Source: CAZVVG01 sp964630615 (GTDB lineage Bacteria > Patescibacteriota > Minisyncoccia > Moranbacterales > UBA2206). From it: a DNA stretch of 10,429 nucleotides. Location of the stretch: contig CAZVVG010000023.1 of the NCBI GenBank assembly GCA_964630615.1, forward strand, positions 1-10,429. Reading direction: 5' to 3'. The notes beneath the pieces were generated by a model. The model was not told the origin of the DNA and ran no database searches. It saw nothing but the letters and a program-made list of their open reading frames with translations. The position numbers were made by a program, and so were the translations under genes. How positions within the stretch are numbered: the first letter of the stretch is position 1; each line of letters opens with the position of its first letter. This document shows positions 5,777-10,429 of the stretch, piece after piece.

Positions 5777-7069
5777 TTATTTTTTTTCGGTTATATCCTG
5801 TAGCCCGCGTCTGATGTCCCAGTCATCCCGGCTCAGATCGCAGTGCAATTTGATCTCGGGAAAAAGTTTGAGCAGCGACTCTCTCATCCTCTTCGCCACT
5901 TTCCTGAGCGTCGGATGAACCGTTTTCCCAGAACGCAGTTCAATTACATAGGCCGCGGCAGGCAATCCATAAGTTACCCGGCCAGGCACATTGAAACCTA
6001 AGGCCACGTAATACTGGCGAGTCAGCGAATCCGTTTTCATTGAAGCGATCAACTGGCTTTGCTTCGAAATAAGTTTTTTCGCTTCTCTTTTGGTTTTTGA
6101 AGGGAGTTGCTCCAAATACCACGGATTAAATCCATAACGCGTGGTCAGCAGCGGCATACGACAAATACCGTTGCGGTGACGCTGGATATCGCGAAAGGAA
6201 CCGAAATCCAAAAGAAAGTCAAAAGTCACATTTCCCAGTTCCGCTAAAAAGTTCGGTAAACTGGTTTTTTCCGGACGCTGCTTAAAAATCTCCTGATAAA
6301 CTTTAAGTTTTTGGTGGCTAAGAGAGGTGGTTATTCTAAAATTTGGATGCTTCAAGGGGCAAAAGTAATTATATTTTCTCATCAGAAATTCTCGGTAGCG
6401 TTCCTGCTCCTTATTAGCTATATGACCGAAACTTTGAGGATATTTCTTTTTTAGCTTGTTAAGAATGAGTTTTCCCAGCTGGGCGACTTCCAGAAGTGGA
6501 TGATGCCGCATTAGAACCAACTTATCGTGAGCTTGACGCAGGTTGGTGTGCCAGGAAAGTTGAGTAGTGAGACCCGCCGGCAAAAAGCCCCGGAGAATAT
6601 CAAAGGAGCGAGCTTGAATCGCCTTTTCGTAGACTTCTTCTTTCTCTTCTTTTTGTTTAGGATATTTTTCTCTTAAGTGCTGGAGAACAGCCTCTTGGCT
6701 GCTTAAATAAAAATTCATCCACTGGCTAATGATTTTTTTAGACAAAGAGCTGCCAACAGGATCTAGGACCGGCTGGTGAGACATATCCACATAACGCGTG
6801 CTGGTTTCCTGACCCGCGTAAAGCGGCCAATCCTGGATCGCCTTGTCCGCCAAAATGCTTATTTTTTCAATAAAAATAGTCGTGCTGCCGCAATCGGCGA
6901 TGCTAGAGTGACCGTAACCCACATAAAACTTTTCCATAAATTTTCCCGAACCGGTTTTTTTGACCTTAGCCACATGTTTTTTCACGCTCAAAGGACTCCG
7001 GGAATAAAGAGCCTGCAACATTGCGTTGTCTTGCGGCTCCAATTCATCGTAGATGAATATCTTTTTCAT
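5777..7069 (-). CDS. thyX: Double-length ThyX-like FAD-dependent thymidylate synthase
   Basis: The 430-residue product is about twice the usual ThyX length and holds two ThyX-like halves. ThyX methylates dUMP to dTMP using methylenetetrahydrofolate and FAD. N-half (about 1-215): GHSSIADCGSTTIFIEKIS (53-71), then YAGQETSTRYVD (84-95), matching the ExSxRY end of the RHRxxSxNExSxRY signature, with DWP (80-82) where RHR belongs. LPAGLTTQ and TNLRQAHDKLVLMR (175-188) follow, with R188 at the place of the dUMP-contacting arginine. C-half (about 245-430): FGSFRDIQRHR (289-299) and LLTTRYGF (307-314), keeping RHR and RY but lacking the ExS residues and two residues longer in between. ELRSGKTVHPTLRKVAKRM (377-395) follows, matching the helix with LRxxxxHAQ in ThyX. 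Gene neighbours acting on dCMP, dUMP and dTMP support the role. The start follows the kinase stop by 17 bases. Catalytic competence is not proven. Confidence 0.85.
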   Translation of the reverse strand: MKKIFIYDELEPQDNAMLQALYSRSPLSVKKHVAKVKKTGSGKFMEKFYVGYGHSSIADCGSTTIFIEKISILADKAIQDWPLYAGQETSTRYVDMSHQPVLDPVGSSLSKKIISQWMNFYLSSQEAVLQHLREKYPKQKEEKEEVYEKAIQARSFDILRGFLPAGLTTQLSWHTNLRQAHDKLVLMRHHPLLEVAQLGKLILNKLKKKYPQSFGHIANKEQERYREFLMRKYNYFCPLKHPNFRITTSLSHQKLKVYQEIFKQRPEKTSLPNFLAELGNVTFDFLLDFGSFRDIQRHRNGICRMPLLTTRYGFNPWYLEQLPSKTKREAKKLISKQSQLIASMKTDSLTRQYYVALGFNVPGRVTYGLPAAAYVIELRSGKTVHPTLRKVAKRMRESLLKLFPEIKLHCDLSRDDWDIRRGLQDITEKK

Positions 7070-7086
7070 GCCAATTTTGAATAAAG

Positions 7087-7641
7087 TTACTCTTGGTTCG
7101 CTTTAACGATTTGATCAATTTGAAAATAAAGATCTTCCCGACTTCCGTTGTTGTCAATCACAAAATCCGCCTTAGCTTTGAGGCTTTTGATCTGAAGTTC
7201 GGCTTCTTGCAATTGTTCCTTCTTGAATTCTGAGAGTGTTTTAGCAGCATCATCAGAATTTTCCTGACGGAGCCGAGTTCTTAAGAAACGTTTTTCTAGT
7301 TCAGCCTCAATGTAAATTAAATAAAAATGAGGGAGAGTGTTGAGATATTTTATGTCCGCCAAGCGCCTAACTCCATCAATCACGATTATCGGATACCGGT
7401 CTTTTTTCACGTCCTGAAAAATTATTTTTGAGAAAAGATCTTCGCCAAAATCTTTCCTCAAGCTTTTTGAAATTTTTTGCAGATTTTCTCGACTTTCTTC
7501 AAGATACAAGCGCTTAGTCAGGTCTCTAAGAATCGTGGAGAAGCGGTGAGAGTTTCCGCCGTATTTCTTGGTTAAGTATTGAGCAACTGTTCCCTTTCCG
7601 CTAGCCATTTCTCCAGTCAGGCCAAAAATAACTTTTTTCAT
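7087..7641 (-). CDS. P-loop kinase of the CoaE / nucleoside-monophosphate kinase type
   Basis: A 184-residue small-molecule kinase. The Walker A loop is GEMASGKGT (10-18), with GKGT as in adenylate kinase instead of the GKST usual in CoaE. Then come a LRDLTKRL helix (38-45), the strand IIVIDGVRR (85-93), an arginine-rich lid RTRLR (121-125) and a C-terminal ADFVIDNNGS (168-177), which closely resembles the end of dephospho-CoA kinases. The ATG at 7641-7639 shares its A with the TGA of the deaminase gene, a translational-coupling arrangement; a TTG one codon earlier is a weaker start. It sits between dCMP deaminase and the ThyX-like gene, which suggests a deoxynucleotide monophosphate as substrate, while the C-terminal motif points to dephospho-CoA. 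The two cannot be separated from sequence alone, so no symbol is given. Confidence 0.8.
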   Translation of the reverse strand: MKKVIFGLTGEMASGKGTVAQYLTKKYGGNSHRFSTILRDLTKRLYLEESRENLQKISKSLRKDFGEDLFSKIIFQDVKKDRYPIIVIDGVRRLADIKYLNTLPHFYLIYIEAELEKRFLRTRLRQENSDDAAKTLSEFKKEQLQEAELQIKSLKAKADFVIDNNGSREDLYFQIDQIVKANQE

Positions 7642-8126
7642 CAATTTCTTTTAAACTTTATTTTATACTCGGGAACATATTGCCGGTATTTGACTCCGGC
7701 CAATTTCAGCATTTGCCGGGCCGCTTGCCAGGCCTCCTCTTGATGATATTTGTCACTTTCGTAAACTACCTCTTTTATACCTTTTTGAATAATAATTTTA
7801 ACGCATTCATTGCAGGGAAAAAGGGTGCAATAAAGCTTAGCGCCTTCGGTAACCGCATTGGTGTTTAAAATAGCATTCTCTTCCGCGTGAACGACAAAAG
7901 CGTATTTCTTTTCGCAAAAAGCGCCTTCTCTTTTCCAGGGCAATTTATCATCCGAGCAGCCTCGGGGAAAGCCATTGTAGCCTAAACCAATTATAATATT
8001 GCGACCGTCCACCAGACAGGCTCCACTTTGAGTGTTGGGATCTTTGGATCTTTGAGAAATTACCTTGCAAATTTGCATGAAAGTCTCATCCCAGCTAAAG
8101 TAATCTTTTCTTTTGTCCTTCTTCAT
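7641..8126 (-). CDS. dCMP deaminase (cytidine/deoxycytidylate deaminase family)
   Basis: A 161-residue zinc deaminase converting dCMP to dUMP, the substrate of thymidylate synthase. The zinc and catalytic motifs are complete: H80-A81-E82 in VVHAEENAIL and PCNEC (C105, C108). The N-terminal part, SWDETFMQICKVISQRSKDP followed by GACLVDGRNIIIGLGYNGFPRG, is typical of deoxycytidylate deaminases, not of tRNA adenosine deaminase TadA. It is the first gene of the cluster that continues with the kinase and the ThyX-like gene, and its TGA stop overlaps the next ATG by one base. The 47 bases between its ATG and the terminator at 8174 are AT-rich. A TTAACA is present there but no well-spaced -10 box, so the promoter is not located. 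Use of TGA as a stop argues against UGA reassignment in this genome. Confidence 0.93.
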   Translation of the reverse strand: MKKDKRKDYFSWDETFMQICKVISQRSKDPNTQSGACLVDGRNIIIGLGYNGFPRGCSDDKLPWKREGAFCEKKYAFVVHAEENAILNTNAVTEGAKLYCTLFPCNECVKIIIQKGIKEVVYESDKYHQEEAWQAARQMLKLAGVKYRQYVPEYKIKFKRN

Positions 8127-8173
8127 AACGGCTTTCTTTGATTATTTTTATTTATGTTAAGAGAAGTTTCTGA

Positions 8174-8203
8174 TTCTAAAAGACGCTTAGGCGTCTTTTA
8201 GAA
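8174..8203. terminator. Bidirectional rho-independent terminator after rplA
   Basis: A perfect 13-bp stem, TTCTAAAAGACGC (8174-8186) with GCGTCTTTTAGAA (8191-8203), around the loop TTAG. The GACGC/GCGTC core is flanked by A4 on one side and T4 on the other, so it works in either direction. It begins 1 base after the rplA stop on the - strand and therefore ends the secE-nusG-rplK-rplA transcript before the deaminase cluster. Confidence 0.88.
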
Positions 8204-8204
8204 A

Positions 8205-8876
8205 TTATACATTGATTTTCAAACTTTTTCCCATTGTGGAGCAAACAAAGGCTCGGCTAATAAACTTTCCTTTTAAGCCGGAAGGTTTGGCTTTCTCCAC
8301 GCTGGCCAAAAAAGTTCGAATGTTTTGGGTCAGTTGTTCTTGGGTAAAAGAAATCTTTCCCACCACCTGATGGAGATTCCCCGTATCGTCATTTTTAAAA
8401 GCGGCTTTCCCTTTTTTTAAAGCTGTCACCGTTTCTTCTACCTTGGCCGTTACGGTTTCCGATTTAGGATTGGGCATGAGCCCCTTGGGTCCTAAAATTT
8501 TCGCCACCTTGGCCAATTTTGGCATCATTTCCGGAGTGGCCACTAAAATATCAAAGTTAATTTTCTTGGCCAATTTTTCAATCAATTCCTCCCCACCGAT
8601 AAGATCGGCGCCGGCTCTTTTGGCTTGTTCGGCTTGCGTAGAAGTGATTACGGCCACTCGCTTAGTTTTTCCCGTCCCGTGAGGTAAAATCACCGTGCCT
8701 CTCACTTGTTGATCGCCTTTTTTTGCATCAATGCTAGTTTTCAAGTGAACCTCGAGAGATTCGTCAAAATTCGCCAGTGGGTTTTCCTTGATGATCTTCA
8801 CCGCCTCTTCAATTGAATACAACTGGTTTTTTTCAATTTTTTCGGCGAGTTTTCGATATTTTTTTCCTCTAAACAT
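8205..8876 (-). CDS. rplA: 50S ribosomal protein L1
   Basis: L1 binds 23S rRNA at the mobile L1 stalk and takes part in release of tRNA from the E site; in many bacteria it also represses its own operon. The 223-residue protein is of normal length. Recognisable blocks are NFDESLEVHLKTSIDAKKGDQQVRGTV, LPHGTGKTKRVAVI, the family signature ILVATPEMMPKLAKVAKILGPKGLMPNPKSETVT, and the end KAKPSGLKGKFISRAFVCSTMGKSLKI. It is the last gene of the secE-nusG-rplK-rplA operon, 64 bases after rplK, and is closed by the hairpin at 8174-8203. No clear Shine-Dalgarno site precedes the ATG at 8876. Some Parcubacteria lineages are reported to lack L1, so its presence places this genome outside those. Confidence 0.98.
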   Translation of the reverse strand: MFRGKKYRKLAEKIEKNQLYSIEEAVKIIKENPLANFDESLEVHLKTSIDAKKGDQQVRGTVILPHGTGKTKRVAVITSTQAEQAKRAGADLIGGEELIEKLAKKINFDILVATPEMMPKLAKVAKILGPKGLMPNPKSETVTAKVEETVTALKKGKAAFKNDDTGNLHQVVGKISFTQEQLTQNIRTFLASVEKAKPSGLKGKFISRAFVCSTMGKSLKINV

Positions 8877-8895
8877 ATTTTTTCGCGGTTTTAGC

Positions 8896-8912
8896 GTTTC
8901 TCAAAAAGAAAC
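8896..8912 (-). other. Small hairpin in the rplK-rplA spacer
   Basis: GTTTCT (8896-8901) and AGAAAC (8907-8912) form a 6-bp stem with the loop CAAAA in the 64-base spacer. On the transcript it lies about 20 bases upstream of the rplA ATG. There is no U-tract of terminator type after it. It might influence rplA translation, or be chance. Confidence 0.3.
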
Positions 8913-8940
8913 TCCCGCAAATTAAATTTTATTATTGACT

Positions 8941-9363
8941 TTACTTTATCTCTATGCCCATGCTCCGCGCTGTTCCGGCGATAATCTTCTCGGCCTCTTC
9001 AATCTCATTGGCGTTCAAATCCGGCATTTTTTTCTCGGCAATTTCTCGTAACTGCGCTGGACTGATTTTCGCGATTTTATTTTTCAGGGGATTTCCTGAT
9101 CCCTTTTCCACTTTGGCCGCCTTCCGCAGAAGATCAGAAGCGGGCGGAGTTTTCAGAATAAAAGTAAAAGTTCGGTCTTCGTAAATGGTGATTTCTGCCG
9201 GAATAATGTTCTCTCCTTGCTCCTTGGTGGCTTCGTTGAACTTAACGCAAAATTCCTGGATATTAAGTCCGTGTTGACCTAGGGCCGGACCAATCGGCGG
9301 AGCTGGATTAGCCTTGCCCGCGGGAATTTGTAGCTTGATAATCGTCTTAATTTTTTTTGCCAT
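8941..9363 (-). CDS. rplK: 50S ribosomal protein L11
   Basis: L11 forms the base of the GTPase-associated stalk on 23S rRNA, where elongation factors and RelA-type factors act. The 140-residue protein is complete. The N-terminal domain shows LQIPAGKANPAPPIGPALGQHGLNI (about 11-35), with the proline-rich loop important for factor response. The C-terminal rRNA-binding domain shows SGNPLKNKIAKISPAQLREIAEKKMPDLNANEIEEAEKIIAGTARSMGIEI. It is third in the conserved order secE-nusG-rplK-rplA, with a 105-base AT-rich spacer before it, the longest inside this operon. Confidence 0.98.
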   Translation of the reverse strand: MAKKIKTIIKLQIPAGKANPAPPIGPALGQHGLNIQEFCVKFNEATKEQGENIIPAEITIYEDRTFTFILKTPPASDLLRKAAKVEKGSGNPLKNKIAKISPAQLREIAEKKMPDLNANEIEEAEKIIAGTARSMGIEIK

Positions 9364-9468
9364 AAAATTATAATTTGCTAATTAAATCTAAAAAATAAAA
9401 AAGTGTTCTTAATCCGAAACTGTTAGAATCTTATATTATTAAAATTTTAATCCGTTTCCTTTCTTATT
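9364..9468 (-). other. nusG-rplK spacer, possible regulatory leader
   Basis: This 105-base spacer is very AT-rich. It holds the palindrome ATTAAAATTTTAAT (9438-9451), enclosed by GAAAC/GTTTC arms (9416-9420 with 9454-9458), and two copies of AATCCG on the + strand (9411-9416 and 9449-9454). Many bacteria place the L1 autorepression site in the leader ahead of rplK. I cannot identify the conserved L1-binding loop here, so this is a candidate only. No convincing promoter is seen. Confidence 0.3.
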
Positions 9469-10014
9469 TTATATCTTATTAACCTGCAAAAAATCCAACT
9501 CAACTGGAGTTTCCCGGCCGAAAATAGAGACAAAAACCTTTATTTTTCCTTTGCCTTCGTCTACTTCGCTGACTTTTCCGTCAAAATCCTTGAAAGGTCC
9601 GTCCGTAATTTTTACCGGATCGCCAACCTTAACATCAATTTTATACTTTGGCTCGGTAACACCCATTCTCTTTTTCAAAGTTTCAATCTCATTCAAATTG
9701 ACCGGCGTCGGAGTGGTTCCTAGGCCAATAAAGCCCGTTACATTGGGTGTGTTGCGGACCACGTACCAGGAAGCGTCCGTTACCACCATTTCAACCAAAA
9801 CGTAACCCGGATAAATTTTTTCTTCCACGACCGTTCGTTTACCGGCCTTAATCTTGATTTTCTTTTCAATCGGAACCATCACTTCAAAAATTAAATCCTG
9901 CATATCCATGGATTCAATTCTTTGCTTGAGGTTTCTGGCAACATTGTCTTCGTAGCCGCTGTAGGTATGAATCACGTACCACGCTCGGCCGTGATGTTGG
10001 GTTTGCTTGGCCAT
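9469..10014 (-). CDS. nusG: Transcription termination/antitermination factor NusG
   Basis: NusG binds RNA polymerase as a processivity factor and links it to Rho and the ribosome. The 181-residue protein has the NGN domain (AWYVIHTYSGYEDNVARNL at 11-29, then KIYPGYVLVEM and WYVVRNTPNVTGFIG). After it comes a KOW domain starting near 129 (VGDPVKITDGPFKDFDGKVSEVD), ending GRETPVELDFLQVNKI. No extra inserted domain is present. The start ATG at 10014 lies 4 bases after the secE stop, the usual coupling, with no visible Shine-Dalgarno site. Confidence 0.98.
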   Translation of the reverse strand: MAKQTQHHGRAWYVIHTYSGYEDNVARNLKQRIESMDMQDLIFEVMVPIEKKIKIKAGKRTVVEEKIYPGYVLVEMVVTDASWYVVRNTPNVTGFIGLGTTPTPVNLNEIETLKKRMGVTEPKYKIDVKVGDPVKITDGPFKDFDGKVSEVDEGKGKIKVFVSIFGRETPVELDFLQVNKI

Positions 10015-10018
10015 TTTT

Positions 10019-10204
10019 TTACTTTAAAATGTAAGTTTTTAATATTTGCCCGAAAAAATAATCCCAACCTCCCAGAAAAACCGCCACCGCGATGCTAATT
10101 CCGATGACAATCAGCGTATAATTGACGGTCTGCTTTTTGGTTGGCCAGTTTACCTTGAAAAGCTCTTCCTTGGCTTCCCGCAGAAATTGAGTGATTTTGT
10201 TCAT
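10019..10204 (-). CDS. secE: Protein translocase subunit SecE
   Basis: SecE is the small essential clamp subunit of the SecYEG channel in the cytoplasmic membrane. The 61-residue single-span form is typical of most bacteria. It has an amphipathic N-terminal helix with FLREAKEELFKVNWPTKKQ (7-25), containing the conserved KVxWP motif, followed by one membrane segment (about 29-51, TLIVIGISIAVAVFLGGWDYFF). It is the first gene of the operon, 46 bases downstream of the -10 box. The leader sequence just before the ATG has no Shine-Dalgarno site. Confidence 0.96.
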   Translation of the reverse strand: MNKITQFLREAKEELFKVNWPTKKQTVNYTLIVIGISIAVAVFLGGWDYFFGQILKTYILK

Positions 10205-10220
10205 AAAAATAAGGTTTTTT

Positions 10221-10241
10221 AAAAGCCCCCTGGGGCCTTTT
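10221..10241 (-). promoter_or_regulatory. GC-rich hairpin in the secE leader
   Basis: On the - strand, AAAAG (10241-10237) pairs with CTTTT (10225-10221) and CCC (10235-10233) with GGG (10228-10226), with one bulged G and a 4-base loop. It lies a few bases after the expected transcription start and 16 bases before the secE ATG. Only four T follow the GC stem before an A-run, so it is more likely a 5' leader structure than a true terminator, though attenuation is possible. Confidence 0.5.
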
Positions 10242-10250
10242 ATTGATTGT

Positions 10251-10279
10251 ATTTTAAGCTAATCTCTTCTTTCTGTCAA
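10251..10279 (-). promoter_or_regulatory. Sigma-70 promoter of the secE-nusG-rplK-rplA operon
   Basis: TTGACA (10279-10274) is a perfect -35 box, followed by a 17-base spacer and TAAAAT (10256-10251), one mismatch from the -10 consensus. Transcription should start near 10244, leaving a leader of about 40 bases. It lies just downstream of the terminator at 10287-10319 and upstream of secE, exactly where an operon promoter is expected. Confidence 0.85.
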
Positions 10280-10281
10280 AT

Positions 10282-10319
10282 AAAAAAGGGGGCAAAATAG
10301 TTTCTTGGATTAGCCCCCT
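10282..10319 (-). terminator. Rho-independent terminator of the gene upstream of secE
   Basis: On the - strand AGGGGGC (10319-10313) pairs with GCCCCCT (10293-10287), a 7-bp GC-rich stem with a 19-base loop, followed by a run of six or more T. It starts 14 bases after the TAG of the partial gene at the right edge and insulates it from the secE promoter. Confidence 0.8.
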
Positions 10320-10333
10320 GATTGGTTTTAGTT

Positions 10334-10429
10334 CTAGTTAAAAGAATATAAAACTTCCGTTTCCCCCTCTTTAATTAGGTGACCAGTTACCTTTAACTTG
10401 ATTTCTCTTTTCCTTCCCTCAATAATCGC
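10334..10429 (-). CDS. C-terminal end of an unidentified protein (cut off by window)
   Basis: Only the last 31 codons are present, reading in from the right edge to TAG at 10336-10334. The peptide ends VTGHLIKEGETEVLYSFN and is preceded by a basic IIEGRKREIKLK stretch. The alternating polar and hydrophobic pattern suggests beta strands. The other two frames on this strand meet stops quickly, and a terminator follows directly, so a real gene end is likely. It is not L33 (rpmG) or EF-Tu, which often lie upstream of secE, and I do not recognise the family from so short a piece. Confidence 0.55.
   Translation of the reverse strand, partial: AIIEGRKREIKLKVTGHLIKEGETEVLYSFN

Noticed and set aside
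6776..7084. 102-codon open frame on the + strand
   Set aside because: It lies wholly within and just beyond the 5' part of the ThyX-like gene on the opposite strand, has no family resemblance, and has no translation signal. It is a shadow of the real gene.
8127..8173. Promoter for the dCMP deaminase cluster
   Set aside because: TTAACA resembles a -35 box, but no -10-like hexamer lies 16-18 bases downstream. The AT-rich sequence offers many weak matches, so no call is made.
9364..9468. L1 autoregulatory site ahead of rplK
   Set aside because: The location fits the known L11-L1 operon control, but the conserved L1-binding loop could not be recognised; only AT-rich dyads are present, so it is listed as a weak regulatory candidate and not as an L1 site.
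10205..10429. Possible tRNA-Trp or rpmG upstream of secE
   Set aside because: This is their common location in bacteria, but the stretch shows no cloverleaf, no CCA end and no L33 cysteine motifs. It holds a gene end, a terminator, a promoter and a leader hairpin.
1..10429. CRISPR array, insertion sequence, prophage or transfer signs
   Set aside because: No regularly spaced repeats, transposase or integrase motifs, terminal inverted repeats or phage genes were found on either strand, and all genes with a recognised role are housekeeping genes of similar base composition.

Overview
The window looks like a piece of a small, AT-rich, tightly packed bacterial genome, most likely a Candidate Phyla Radiation (Patescibacteria) organism of Parcubacteria type. 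This is inferred from the streamlined housekeeping genes, near-zero spacing between genes, rarity of clear Shine-Dalgarno sites and the divergent forms of familiar enzymes; no single feature proves it. TGA is used as a stop (at the end of the dCMP deaminase gene), so the code is probably the standard bacterial one and not the UGA-glycine code of some Patescibacteria.

Layout. Positions 1-2933 on the + strand hold the 3' end of thrS (threonyl-tRNA synthetase), then miaB and miaA, which make the ms2i6A37 tRNA modification and overlap by 25 bases. The stop codon of miaA overlaps that of a convergent small gene of unknown function (2930-3268, - strand). From there to the right end everything lies on the - strand. 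Reading in the direction of transcription from 8126 to 3333 there is a compact cluster: dCMP deaminase, a P-loop kinase related to CoaE and nucleoside-monophosphate kinases, a double-length ThyX-like thymidylate synthase, a divergent dTMP kinase, a MazG-type NTP pyrophosphohydrolase and gatB. The first five make a plausible dTTP supply route: (dCTP or dUTP to the monophosphate), dCMP to dUMP, dUMP to dTMP, dTMP to dTDP. gatB belongs to tRNA amidation and seems to be carried along.

A strong bidirectional terminator (8174-8203) separates this cluster from the classical secE-nusG-rplK-rplA operon (10204 to 8205). That operon has a near-consensus sigma-70 promoter (TTGACA, 17-base spacer, TAAAAT, at 10279-10251) and a short leader with a GC-rich hairpin. 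Upstream of it, another terminator (10287-10319) closes a gene whose last 31 codons enter at the right edge.

The most interesting item is the ThyX-like protein (5777-7069). It contains two ThyX-type halves in tandem whose signature motifs are lost in complementary fashion: the N-half keeps ExSxRY but has no RHR, while the C-half keeps RHR but lacks the ExS part. The adjacent dTMP kinase-like protein is also unusual, with EDY where DRY is expected. The rest is ordinary core metabolism and information processing, with no sign of mobile elements, CRISPR arrays or phage genes.
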